Source: Vitreoscilla stercoraria DSM 513 (lineage in GTDB: Bacteria > Pseudomonadota > Gammaproteobacteria > Burkholderiales > Neisseriaceae). Taken from it: a DNA stretch of 64,000 bases. The notes beneath the pieces are model-generated. The model saw only the letters and a list, made by a program, of their open reading frames with translations, was not told where the DNA came from and made no database searches. The translations under genes were made by a program, and so were the position numbers. Positions 7,248 through 15,641 of this stretch are shown piece by piece (the stretch's first letter is position 1; every line of letters starts with the position of its first letter). Where the stretch lies: positions 1 through 64,000 of the forward strand of contig NZ_KB908018.1 in the NCBI RefSeq assembly GCF_000382305.1, read 5' to 3'.

Positions 7248-7976
7248 ATGAATTTGAACAGTCAGGCAACTTTAACCACCCAATTGCATCATCGTTCCAT
7301 TAGAGCATTTACCGAACAAGCTGTGACAGCAGAAATTTGTGATGCATTGTTAGCGGCAGCGTCTTCTGGAGCGACTTCTAATTTTTTACAATCCACTCAC
7401 ATTATTCGCATTACTGATAAACATAAGCGGCAGCAACTGCGTGAGGTGTGTGCCAATCAAGCTTATGTCGAATCAGCACCTGAATTTTGGGTATTTGTGT
7501 TGGATGTAGCAAGACATAGCATGTTGGTTGAAAACACACAAACCGATTGGGCAGAAGTGGGCATTATGGGTGCGATTGATGCAGGCATCATGGCGCAAAA
7601 TGTGTTATTAGCGGCAGAGTCTTTGGGTTTGGGTGGTGTGTATATTGGTGCTTTGCGCAATGATATGGTGAAGGCGGCTGAAATTTTGGCTTTGCCTGAA
7701 AAAACCGTTCCTTTGTTTGGTATGTGTTTGGGCTATCCTGCACAAAATCCCAACATGAAGCCAAAACTGCCAACGGCATTGTTTGTCAGTGAAAATACTT
7801 ATCAAGCACAAGATTTAAATGCTGTTGCTGCTTATGAAGCACAGGTAAAAGCATATTATGTGGAGCGAGGCGCAGAGCCCGCCACATGGCAAGATGCGAT
7901 TGCCAAGACTTTGTGTAAACCTGTGCGCCCGCATATGTTGCCATTTTTACAGCAGCAAGGCTTGTTTAAGCGTTAA
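7248..7976 (+). CDS. nfsA: NADPH-dependent nitroreductase/flavin reductase, NfsA type
   Basis: A 242-aa nitroreductase-family flavoenzyme. The FMN-binding N-terminus HHRSIRAFTEQAV, the central AASSGATSNFLQSTHIIRI, the GAIDAGIMAQNVLLAAESLGLGGVYIGALRND core and the NfsA-specific C-terminal lid are present. Such enzymes reduce nitroaromatics, quinones or flavins with NADPH as FMN homodimers. It is close behind wrbA and probably cotranscribed. The exact substrate cannot be told from sequence; Frp-type flavin reductase is the alternative. Confidence 0.88.
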   Translation: MNLNSQATLTTQLHHRSIRAFTEQAVTAEICDALLAAASSGATSNFLQSTHIIRITDKHKRQQLREVCANQAYVESAPEFWVFVLDVARHSMLVENTQTDWAEVGIMGAIDAGIMAQNVLLAAESLGLGGVYIGALRNDMVKAAEILALPEKTVPLFGMCLGYPAQNPNMKPKLPTALFVSENTYQAQDLNAVAAYEAQVKAYYVERGAEPATWQDAIAKTLCKPVRPHMLPFLQQQGLFKR

Positions 7977-8003
7977 AGTGAAAATAAAGAATCACATCAT
8001 GGA

Positions 8004-8029
8004 GCCGTGACTTAAGTCACGGTTTTTTT
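8004..8029 (+). terminator. Terminator of wrbA-nfsA
   Basis: CCGTGACTT/AAGTCACGG is an uninterrupted 18-nt palindrome (8005-8022) followed by seven T. Confidence 0.85.
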
Positions 8030-8175
8030 ATGCGATGCGTGAATGATGAATTAATAGACTTACGGTTATTTTTATTGTTTTGGCATGTTTTTTGCATCCA
8101 TATCTCAAAAGATTGAAGTCATTGCATTTGTTTATGATTTTTTGTGAAATTCCATTCATCTCATGAAGGTATTGA

Positions 8176-8385
8176 ATGTTAAATAAATTTCTCATGCTGA
8201 GCATGTTGCTGATGGCTGTTTTTGCCATAGGTTTGGGTGTGCGGCAGGGCTGGGTAGCCCATGGTGTGAGTTTGAATGGAAGATTGGGTTCATCCCAACC
8301 CTCGGAATCTGCTTCAGTGGCCCATCAATGGCAATGGTGTTTGGCAGTGGTTGTGCCATTGGTCGTTTTTTTATTTTTAATTTGA
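8176..8385 (+). CDS. Small two-TM membrane protein of unknown function, 69 aa
   Basis: A 69-codon ORF with SD GAAGG ahead of ATG 8176. Residues 3-22 and 53-69 are strongly hydrophobic, separated by a polar Ser/Gln-rich loop (RLGSSQPSESASVAHQW), giving a predicted hairpin in the inner membrane. I recognise no family. It stands alone between the nfsA terminator and the hydrolase gene. The AT-rich gap before it (8030-8175) may hold its promoter but shows no clear consensus. Confidence 0.5.
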   Translation: MLNKFLMLSMLLMAVFAIGLGVRQGWVAHGVSLNGRLGSSQPSESASVAHQWQWCLAVVVPLVVFLFLI

Positions 8386-8492
8386 TGGTTGTTTAATATA
8401 TCCAATAGCAATTTCGATAGCATGATTCAATCCTTTTAATGGGGCTCATCCCTGTTATCATCAAGCGGTATTTTGTTTTGAAAGCTGCTTTT

Positions 8493-9056
8493 ATGAAATC
8501 CCGTTTGTTTATTGTTCATGGTTATCAAGCCCATCCACAAAATCATTGGTTTGAATGGTTGTGTCAGCAATTTCCTGCCATTAACAGCCATATTGTTGCT
8601 TTGCCAAGCTCACATATGCCCAGTTTGCTTGAGTGGCAACAGGCTTTGCAGCAAGCCATTGGTGATGTGGATGAACAGACTTATATTGTGGCGCACAGCT
8701 TGGGCTGTGTGGCGACTTTGCATTTTTTGTCACAACAAGCTTCCAGCGCACGCTTGGGTGGTTTGTTGTTGGTTGCAGGATTTGCAGAAAAATTAGCTTT
8801 ATTGCCTGAGTTGGATGAATTCAATCAATATGATTTGCCTTGGGCATTTTTACAGAATATTTCGTTACAAACAACGGTATTGCTTTCAGAAGATGATACC
8901 GATGTTTTGCCCGCAGCTACTGCACGTTTGAGCCAACATTTACAGGCCGCTTTAATCCGTTTGCAAGGCTATGGGCATTTTACGCAGCAAGATGGGTGTG
9001 TGGTGTTGCCTGAAGCCAAACAGTGGTTGGCGCAAACTTTACAAGCAAACACATAG
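8493..9056 (+). CDS. RBBP9/YdeN-family alpha/beta hydrolase
   Basis: A serine hydrolase of about 187 aa. It has the family start RLFIVHGYQAHPQNHWFEWL, the nucleophile elbow AHSLGC, an acid region SEDDTDVLP and the catalytic His in GYGHFTQQDG. RBBP9/YdeN proteins are compact cytoplasmic hydrolases with mostly unknown physiological substrates. I place the start at 8493 (MKSRLF) because the family begins there; an in-frame ATG at 8439 would add an 18-residue extension without family support. The gene is monocistronic and its 3' half carries the variant repeat TTACAGGCCGC. Confidence 0.82.
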   Translation: MKSRLFIVHGYQAHPQNHWFEWLCQQFPAINSHIVALPSSHMPSLLEWQQALQQAIGDVDEQTYIVAHSLGCVATLHFLSQQASSARLGGLLLVAGFAEKLALLPELDEFNQYDLPWAFLQNISLQTTVLLSEDDTDVLPAATARLSQHLQAALIRLQGYGHFTQQDGCVVLPEAKQWLAQTLQANT

Positions 9057-9122
9057 TCAATACATGACGATGATGGACACATTGGTTATGATGTAGTGGC
9101 ATTGGAAATCAAGGGTTGAACA

Positions 9123-9773
9123 ATGAAAACATGGATGTTAGTAGTGGCGGTGGCAATGGGCTTGGCTGCGTGTAGCAGCACAAGCAGTATGCACAATGAT
9201 GCGTATCGACAAATTGCAGTGAAACAAGAGGAAGTGGTGGCACATTTTAATTTGGATGGCAGTGTTACCAATCAAAAAGTAGCCAATGGTTATTATCGCA
9301 AATTATTGGGTACGACCACTGATAATCATTTTATCGTGCAAGACTTTTACAGTCGCAATGATCAAAAACAAAGTGATCCTTTGAAAGTGACCAATAAAGA
9401 GGCTTTGCAGGTCTTTGACAACCAGCATACAGACAGTGAAGTGACTTTGTATTATGCCAATGGTGCACGTTTGGAAAACAGTTTGTATGACAAAGGAAAA
9501 TTGGTTGGTAGCAGTACTGCTTATTATCCAAACGGTACGGTATTTCATGTCAATCAATTTGACCAAGGCATGTTGCATGGTCGCAGCCAATATTTTTATT
9601 CAGATGGCAAACTTGCTGCGAATTTAGAATATGTCAGCAATCGTTTGGTCAATGTGGAAGGTTGGAGTGAGGCTCAGCAGCCTATTGTAGTGGCTGATAT
9701 GCCAAAATTTTTGCAAGTATTGCAAAAATTAGACCAACAAAATCAATTGGAAATCATGCGTTTGGCACAATGA
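9123..9773 (+). CDS. Lipoprotein with MORN/YwqK-like repeats
   Basis: A 216-aa protein with a lipoprotein signal (MKTWMLVVAVAMGLAAC, Cys17) followed by Ser-rich linker. Residues ~110-180 hold MORN-like units of the kind found in YwqK-type proteins (GARLENSLYDKGKLVGSSTAYYPNGT; QGMLHGRSQYFYSDGKLAAN). Such repeats often mediate protein contacts; no enzymatic role is evident. It is probably in the outer membrane. Convergent with the cardiolipin synthase gene across an uptake-repeat hairpin. Confidence 0.75.
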   Translation: MKTWMLVVAVAMGLAACSSTSSMHNDAYRQIAVKQEEVVAHFNLDGSVTNQKVANGYYRKLLGTTTDNHFIVQDFYSRNDQKQSDPLKVTNKEALQVFDNQHTDSEVTLYYANGARLENSLYDKGKLVGSSTAYYPNGTVFHVNQFDQGMLHGRSQYFYSDGKLAANLEYVSNRLVNVEGWSEAQQPIVVADMPKFLQVLQKLDQQNQLEIMRLAQ

Positions 9774-9788
9774 TGGCATATTTTTATC

Positions 9789-9816
9789 AAGCGTCCTGTA
9801 AAGTTACAGGACGTTT
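9789..9816. terminator. Uptake-repeat inverted pair, bidirectional terminator
   Basis: AAGCGTCCTGTAA and its near-complement TTACAGGACGTTT (one base off) lie 2 nt apart between two convergent genes. Confidence 0.7.
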
Positions 9817-9823
9817 GATGGAT

Positions 9824-11413
9824 TTATAGCAAAGGCTCAATCGGTAAAATGGACAGAAATCTGATCCAAAATCGTTTCATCCATGTGGTTTGAGGCTCTT
9901 TTTGATACACCATCGCAGCATAATCGCCATGTTCTAACCACACCAAACGTCCGTTGCTGTCTAATTGTACTTCATAGGCATTGCTAGGCACGTTATTGAG
10001 TAAGGTTTCTTTGAAATGGCTGGTCAGTTGTGGATTGTGAATGACAACACCATTTTCAGTATTCACATTGGCAGAGCGTGGGTCCATATTGAAAGAACCA
10101 ATGAACATTGAACGGTTGTCGATGGCAATGGTTTTGGCATGTAAGCTGGAACCAGAACTGCCAGTCAAACCACGGTCTTTGAAAATCATGGGTTTGATGA
10201 TGCTGGGCTTGAGTTCATAAAGATTAATGCCTGCTTTGAGCAAAGGTTTGCGGTATTTGGCATAGCCTGCATGCACAGGTGCCACATCGGTTGCGGCTAA
10301 GGAGTTGGTCAAAATGGTGATGTGAACGCCATTTTGTGCCAGTTGAACCAGCTCTTTGGTCCCATTTTTAGTTGGCACAAAATAAGGCGATACGATTAAT
10401 AATTGTTCTTTGGGGTCACCTAGTTCGCGTGACAAATCATTGACGATATTGTGTGTTGGCGTGGCGCCTAAACTTTGTAAGGCTTTGGCTGGGTCATCAG
10501 AGACCAATGCAACATCTGACCATTGCAATGGCAAGCGTTGCTCACGCAAGGCATTGGCATAATCAGATTGTGCGACTTGGTTTAAATAATTGCGTTTTTG
10601 ATTTTGTTGTTCTTGTTGTTGGTGTGGGCTTAATGCCACTGGTGGCGGTGCAACAGAACGGTGTTGTAATACTTGCTCTAAAGAGTAACTGGATTCACTG
10701 CGCCAATAGCGTTCAAAATCTTGATTGATGTCATCAACGACTTTGCCTACTGCCAAAACATCCAAATCCATGAACATCGTGCCATCGCCCGCACCAAAAT
10801 ATTCATCTCCAATATTGCGTCCGCCTAAAATAGCCGCTTGTTGGTCAACAATAAACGCTTTGTTGTGCATGCGATGATTCAAGCGTTCAAATTGCGTGAT
10901 ATAGCCCATCCAGCGCATCTTGCGATGGTGAAAAGGGTTGAATAAGCGCACTTGTATGTTCGGATGTGCATCCAAATCACTTAAAAAATAATCCAAACCA
11001 TCGGTATTGTTGTCGTCCAATAACAAACGCACTTTCACGCCTCGATTGGCGGCACGTTGTAAAGCCTGCGCTAATAAGCGGCCTGAAGTGTCGTTATGCC
11101 AAATATAATATTGTAAATCTAAAGTGAATTCTGCCGAATGAATCAAATTGGCTCGTGCCGCAAACGAATCATGGCTGTCTGATAACGGATAAATCCCTGT
11201 GAGATTTTGGCGGTCTTGGCGCAATGAGTGAATGACTTGTGCCAGTTGACTGTTGGTAGTGGTGATGTGTTGAACCGGTTCGGTAACCGCAATGGCTGGC
11301 GGTAAGCTTGCACAAGCACTTAATAAATGCAGCGTTAAAATCAGCCACAATGAACGAACAATACTCAGACAATGGCGTGGGTGGGTATTTAGAAAATGAA
11401 ATCGTGCGGGCAT
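9824..11413 (-). CDS. clsC: Phospholipase D-family cardiolipin synthase, ClsC type
   Basis: A 529-aa protein with two HKD motifs: HNKAFIVDQQAAILGGRN and HAKTIAIDNRSMFIGSFN, each followed by Asp/Glu-rich loops typical of bacterial cardiolipin synthases. The N-terminus is hydrophobic and ends LHLLSAC, a lipobox-like signal, as in the YmdC/ClsC branch, so it is likely anchored at the periplasmic side. ClsC makes cardiolipin from phosphatidylglycerol plus phosphatidylethanolamine. Both active sites look intact. Downstream of, and codirectional with, the small TonB-domain gene. Confidence 0.9.
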   Translation of the reverse strand: MPARFHFLNTHPRHCLSIVRSLWLILTLHLLSACASLPPAIAVTEPVQHITTTNSQLAQVIHSLRQDRQNLTGIYPLSDSHDSFAARANLIHSAEFTLDLQYYIWHNDTSGRLLAQALQRAANRGVKVRLLLDDNNTDGLDYFLSDLDAHPNIQVRLFNPFHHRKMRWMGYITQFERLNHRMHNKAFIVDQQAAILGGRNIGDEYFGAGDGTMFMDLDVLAVGKVVDDINQDFERYWRSESSYSLEQVLQHRSVAPPPVALSPHQQQEQQNQKRNYLNQVAQSDYANALREQRLPLQWSDVALVSDDPAKALQSLGATPTHNIVNDLSRELGDPKEQLLIVSPYFVPTKNGTKELVQLAQNGVHITILTNSLAATDVAPVHAGYAKYRKPLLKAGINLYELKPSIIKPMIFKDRGLTGSSGSSLHAKTIAIDNRSMFIGSFNMDPRSANVNTENGVVIHNPQLTSHFKETLLNNVPSNAYEVQLDSNGRLVWLEHGDYAAMVYQKEPQTTWMKRFWIRFLSILPIEPLL

Positions 11414-11437
11414 ATAGGAATCAATCCATTCTTTACA

Positions 11438-11776
11438 TTAAAGTGTAAATTGAATGGGTTGTTCAAAATCAGCGCTGTCTTGACCTTGTGGTAAGGGCTT
11501 AAAACGGGTTTTTTGGACTTGTTTTAAAGCTGCTTGGTCTAAATCGGCATGACCTGAGCTGGTTTTGATGTGTGCTTGAGTGACTTTGCCTTGCGCATTC
11601 ACTTGTCCCAAAATCACCACCAAGCCTTCTTGTTTGGCCAATCTTGCGGCATTGGGATAAAACAATTTGGGTGTGTAAACCACGCTTAAATCGCTGTTAT
11701 TGGCGCTATGAGCCATAGGTGACCATAATAATGGTAAAGCTAGGGCGGTTGCTAAAATACGATATTTAATGTTCAT
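11438..11776 (-). CDS. Periplasmic TonB C-terminal-domain protein, 112 aa
   Basis: A short protein with a Sec signal peptide (cleavage near MAHSA|NNS) followed directly by a TonB-like C-terminal domain: VYTPKLFYPNAARLAKQEGLVVILGQVNAQGKVTQ, then SSGHADLDQAALKQVQ and FKPLP. It lacks the TM anchor and Pro-rich linker of a working TonB, so it cannot transduce energy the normal way; such stand-alone domains probably bind peptidoglycan or receptor peptides. It is 24 bp upstream of clsC and likely cotranscribed. Confidence 0.8.
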   Translation of the reverse strand: MNIKYRILATALALPLLWSPMAHSANNSDLSVVYTPKLFYPNAARLAKQEGLVVILGQVNAQGKVTQAHIKTSSGHADLDQAALKQVQKTRFKPLPQGQDSADFEQPIQFTL

Positions 11777-11803
11777 ATTGGTGTTCCGTACAATGAATAA
11801 ATA

Positions 11804-11831
11804 CAGCGTCCTGTAAACTTACAGGACGCTG
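11804..11831 (-). terminator. Uptake-repeat inverted pair downstream of leuS
   Basis: CAGCGTCCTGTAA and TTACAGGACGCTG pair perfectly around a 2-nt spacer between leuS and the TonB-domain gene; no long T-run follows, so termination may be weak. Confidence 0.65.
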
Positions 11832-11854
11832 CTATCATAAAGTCAATTCCTGAC

Positions 11855-14479
11855 TTACACGACAATATTTACCAAGCGACCTGGTACGACAATCACTTTT
11901 TTAGGTGTTTTGCCTTCCATGAATTTCACTGCGCCTTCGTTTGCCAAAGCGGCAGCTTCCAAAGCCTCTTTGCTGGCATCGGCCGCAACGGTGATTTTGC
12001 CACGCAATTTGCCATTGACTTGAACCATCACTTCAATTTCCGATTTGACCAAAGCCGCCTCGTCTACTGTCGGCCAAGCGGCATCCCATAAGTTGGTTTC
12101 AGGACGCAAAATTTGCCACAAAGCTTGGCAAGCGTGCGGCACAATCGGCCACAACAAACGCATGATGTTTTCCAACACTTCTTGCGCCACTGCGCGACCT
12201 TGTTCGCTTGATGTATCGGTTTTGTCCAATGTGTTCATCAATTCCATCACTGCGGCAATGGCAGTATTGAATTGTTGGCGGCGACCATAATCATCGCTGA
12301 CTTTGGCAATGGTGGTGTGCAATTTGTAGCGCAAATCTTTCAGACCTGCATCCAAAGCGTCTTGGTTACCAGCAAAAGCCGTGACCAAACCACCTTTTTG
12401 GAATTCAAACACTGTGCGCCACAAACGACGCAAGAAGTTGTAAGCGCCTTTTACACCGTTATCTGACCATTCCAAAGATTGTTCAGGAGGCGCTGCAAAC
12501 ATCATGAACAAACGTGCTGTATCTGCACCATATTCATCAATCAACGCTTGCGGGTCAACGCCATTATTTTTAGATTTGGACATTTTTTCAATGCCGCCAA
12601 TTTCAACTGGCAAACCATCGGCAATCAGCGTGGCTGAAATCGGTTGACCTTTGTCATTGCGCACCAATTCAACGTCTTGTGGCGCAATCCATTCTTTGGA
12701 GTCATTGGCGCCTGTGCGGTAGTAAGTTTCGCACACCACCATGCCTTGGGTTAACAAGCGGGTGAACGGCTCATCCACATTCAACAAACCTTCGTCACGC
12801 ATGAGTTTGGTGAAGAAACGTGCATACAATAAATGCAAAATCGCATGCTCAATACCACCAACATATTGATCTACCGCCATCCAATATTTGCCAGCCGCAG
12901 GATCGACCATGGCAGTATCGCATTTAGGCGAAGCGTAGCGCGCGAAATACCAGCTTGATTCCATGAAGGTGTCCATGGTGTCGGTTTCACGACGGGCATC
13001 ACCACCACATTTAGGACAAGTGGTTTCGTAGAATTCAGGCATTTTGTTCAATGGCGAACCCGCGCCATCAGGCACCACATCTTCAGGCAAAATCACTGGC
13101 AATTGGTCTTCAGGCACAGGCACATCGCCACAGCAAGGGCAATGAATGATAGGAATTGGGCAACCCCAATAGCGTTGACGGCTGATACCCCAATCACGCA
13201 AGCGGAATTGGGTTTTCGGTGCGCCAGCGTTCAAGCTTTCGAGTTTGGCTGCCATCGCATCAAACGCGGCAGCAAAATCCAAACCATCGAATTCACCGCT
13301 GTTAATCAACACGCCATGCTCGGTATAAGCGGCCTGTAAAGGTTCTGCCAACGCTTCCTCTTCGCTTGGGCGAATTACGGTTTTAATCGGCAAATCGTAT
13401 TTTTTGGCAAACTCAAAATCACGTTCGTCGTGTGCAGGTACTGCCATCACCGCACCGTCGCCGTAGCTGAACAATACATAATTGGCTACAAATACAGGTA
13501 ACACGTCGCCATTCAATGGGTTCACGACAAAGCGGCCTGTAGGCAAGCCTTTTTTCTCCATGGTTGCCATGTCTGCTTCGGCAACTGAACCTGCTTTGCA
13601 TTCAGCGATGAACGCTTGCAGTTCTGTATTGCCTTCGGCAGCAGCCGTTGCCAATGGGTGCTCTGCGGCTACTGCGACATAAGTTGCGCCCATCAACGTG
13701 TCAGGACGGGTGGTGTACACTTGCAAATATTCGTTCCAACCTTCAGGCAAACCAGTTTTGCTGTCGTTTGCAATGCCAAAACGCACTTGCATGCCGCGAG
13801 ATTTGCCAATCCAATTGCGTTGCATGGTTTTGACTTGTTCAGGCCAGTGTTCTAACTTGTCCAAGTCTTGCAACAGCTCTTCTGCGTAATCGGTAATTTT
13901 GAAGTAATACATCGGGATTTCGCGTTTTTCAATCAGCGCGCCCGAACGCCAACCACGACCGTTTTCCACTTGTTCATTGGCCAACACAGTTTGGTCAACA
14001 GGATCCCAATTCACCACGCCGTTTTTTTTGTACACAATGCCTTTTTCAAACAATTTGGTGAACAACCATTGTTCCCATTTGTAATAGTCAGGTGTGCACG
14101 TGGCCACTTCACGTTCCCAATCCAAGGCAAAGCCCAAAGACTGCAATTGTTTTTTCATGTAATCAATATTGGAATACGTCCACGCAGCAGGAGCTACTTG
14201 GTTTTTCATCGCTGCGTTTTCAGCAGGCAAACCAAAAGCATCCCAGCCCATAGGTTGCATCACATTGAAGCCGTTTAACAATTTGTAACGCGACAACACA
14301 TCGGTAATGGTGTAATTGCGCACATGACCCATGTGTAACTTGCCAGATGGGTAAGGGAACATCGACAAGCTGTAATATTTGGGCTTAGATTCATCGATTT
14401 CCACATTGAACAAGCGGGCATCATCCCACAATTTTTGTGCAGCCGGTTCGATGGCTGAAGGTTGGTAATTTTCTTGCAT
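11855..14479 (-). CDS. leuS: Leucyl-tRNA synthetase
   Basis: A full-length class Ia aminoacyl-tRNA synthetase (about 874 aa) that charges tRNA-Leu. The HIGH-type motif is PYPSGKLHMGHVRNY, the editing (CP1) domain contains TTRPDTLMGATYVAVA, and the KMSKS loop is IEKMSKSKNNG. Zinc-ribbon cysteines (CPCCG; CPKCGG) are present. I start at ATG 14479 (MQENYQP), where homologues begin; an in-frame GTG at 14494 gives five extra residues. The sRNA-like genes upstream are codirectional, each with its own terminator. Confidence 0.97.
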   Translation of the reverse strand: MQENYQPSAIEPAAQKLWDDARLFNVEIDESKPKYYSLSMFPYPSGKLHMGHVRNYTITDVLSRYKLLNGFNVMQPMGWDAFGLPAENAAMKNQVAPAAWTYSNIDYMKKQLQSLGFALDWEREVATCTPDYYKWEQWLFTKLFEKGIVYKKNGVVNWDPVDQTVLANEQVENGRGWRSGALIEKREIPMYYFKITDYAEELLQDLDKLEHWPEQVKTMQRNWIGKSRGMQVRFGIANDSKTGLPEGWNEYLQVYTTRPDTLMGATYVAVAAEHPLATAAAEGNTELQAFIAECKAGSVAEADMATMEKKGLPTGRFVVNPLNGDVLPVFVANYVLFSYGDGAVMAVPAHDERDFEFAKKYDLPIKTVIRPSEEEALAEPLQAAYTEHGVLINSGEFDGLDFAAAFDAMAAKLESLNAGAPKTQFRLRDWGISRQRYWGCPIPIIHCPCCGDVPVPEDQLPVILPEDVVPDGAGSPLNKMPEFYETTCPKCGGDARRETDTMDTFMESSWYFARYASPKCDTAMVDPAAGKYWMAVDQYVGGIEHAILHLLYARFFTKLMRDEGLLNVDEPFTRLLTQGMVVCETYYRTGANDSKEWIAPQDVELVRNDKGQPISATLIADGLPVEIGGIEKMSKSKNNGVDPQALIDEYGADTARLFMMFAAPPEQSLEWSDNGVKGAYNFLRRLWRTVFEFQKGGLVTAFAGNQDALDAGLKDLRYKLHTTIAKVSDDYGRRQQFNTAIAAVMELMNTLDKTDTSSEQGRAVAQEVLENIMRLLWPIVPHACQALWQILRPETNLWDAAWPTVDEAALVKSEIEVMVQVNGKLRGKITVAADASKEALEAAALANEGAVKFMEGKTPKKVIVVPGRLVNIVV

Positions 14480-14565
14480 GGTGATTGGGTTCACTAAGTA
14501 GTCAGACTAAAGCAAGAAGTATAACAGTTTCAGCAAGCTAGGTGGATTGCAAAACAAAAACACAA

Positions 14566-14672
14566 AAAAAACCACCTAAAGCCAAGGGAGAAAGCCATTA
14601 GGTGGTCAATTCATTGCGGGGAAAACGTCTTACTCACTTCAATCGCCAACCTCGGAGCAGAGAGGCGATGGA
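14566..14672 (-). ncRNA. Putative trans-acting sRNA A (downstream member of a tandem pair)
   Basis: Minus strand, non-coding. A 5' hairpin (ATCGCC/GGCGAT, 14669-14642) is followed by an open stretch containing AGACGTTTTCC (14630-14620), then a terminator stem ACCACCTAA/TTAGGTGGT (14606-14598 and 14579-14571) with seven to eight T and an 18-nt loop containing TTTCTCCCTTGG. A pyrimidine loop able to meet Shine-Dalgarno sequences plus a U-tail is typical of Hfq-dependent sRNAs. A TATTAT box lies just upstream; ends are estimated. It shares layout and an 11-nt core with the element at 14803-14905. The tandem arrangement resembles neisserial sibling sRNAs, which is inference. Confidence 0.65.
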
Positions 14673-14802
14673 ATTTATAATACGCTTATGAGTATTAATT
14701 GCTGTTAAGGATAGTAAGATTTTTTTATTTTCAATGATTTGCGATGATTTTGTTCGTTATTTTTATGCTGTAGGCTTTATATTTAATTTGAAAAATGGGC
14801 AT

Positions 14803-14905
14803 AAAAAAGAAGCCATTTAATCCAAGGGGGGAGGATTAAATGGCAAAGGCATTACAGGAAAACGTCTGATTACAATCCACATTACCTAGACCAAGATTAA
14901 TGTGT
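14803..14905 (-). ncRNA. Putative trans-acting sRNA B (upstream member of a tandem pair)
   Basis: Minus strand, non-coding. A 5' hairpin CACATTA/TAATGTG (14904-14878) is followed by the shared block AGACGTTTTCC (14867-14857) and a terminator with a 12-bp perfect stem GCCATTTAATCC/GGATTAAATGGC (14844-14833 and 14823-14812), loop TCCCCCCTT, then a T-rich tail. A TATACA box sits at its 5' boundary. Same order of elements as sRNA A with different stems, so the stems are conserved as structure while the linker and pyrimidine loop are conserved as sequence. Ends are estimated. Confidence 0.65.
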
Positions 14906-14949
14906 ATAGCATAGACGTAACAGATTGAAGTCGGTTCAAAAAATAATTG

Positions 14950-15579
14950 TTAATTTTTGTAATCTGATTTTTTTTGCAAAGTTGGCAAATGCATTTTGGC
15001 TACAATTGCCCACAAGCGTAAAATCAAGCCTAAGCTGGCAATGAAATACAAGGTCCAAGCATTCAAATAGGCCACGGTGTCGAGCATAAACATAAACAAG
15101 CCAATCAATACTGCTACGGTGCCATAAATGCCTTCGGTTAAGATTTCAGGTACTTCGTTGACCAAAGTATCTCGTACCATGCCACCGCCAACGGCAGTCA
15201 CAAAAGCCAAACTCACTACGCCAAACAAATTTAATTCATATAACAAGCCAATTTGTGCACCTGTAATACTGAAGGCGACCAAGCCAATGGCGTCAGCGAT
15301 GTAAAACGACCACGATAAAATGCGTTGCTCGCGCTTGGCTAGGTGAAAGACCATTGCCAAAATCAAAGTGATGGCAATCATGATTAAAGAGGTATTGCTG
15401 GTGAAAACCGCAGGCAGGCGACCAATCAACATGTCACGAATGATACCGCCACCAATAGCGGTTAACAGCGAGACAATGATCACGCCCAATAAATCAAGGC
15501 CTTTGCGGTAGCCAACGAGGTAGCCTGAGATGGTAAAGGCGGCTGTGCCCATCAAACCAATTAAATCTGTTGCATTCAT
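14950..15579 (-). CDS. Trimeric intracellular cation (TRIC)-type channel, YicG/UPF0126 family
   Basis: A 209-aa protein with about seven membrane segments and the duplicated UPF0126 motif: TAAFTISGYLVGYRKGLDLLG with TAIGGGIIRDMLIGRLP, and again GLVAFSITGAQIGLL with TAVGGGMVRDTLVNEVP. The two glycine-rich repeats identify prokaryotic TRIC channels, which conduct K+ or other monovalent cations as trimers. Divergent from dusA. Length and both motifs are normal. Confidence 0.88.
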   Translation of the reverse strand: MNATDLIGLMGTAAFTISGYLVGYRKGLDLLGVIIVSLLTAIGGGIIRDMLIGRLPAVFTSNTSLIMIAITLILAMVFHLAKREQRILSWSFYIADAIGLVAFSITGAQIGLLYELNLFGVVSLAFVTAVGGGMVRDTLVNEVPEILTEGIYGTVAVLIGLFMFMLDTVAYLNAWTLYFIASLGLILRLWAIVAKMHLPTLQKKSDYKN

Positions 15580-15641
15580 GAAAAGACTTACTGCGAAAAT
15601 GTGCTAAAACTTAGTATAATAAACGTTTTTTCGAAAAATAG

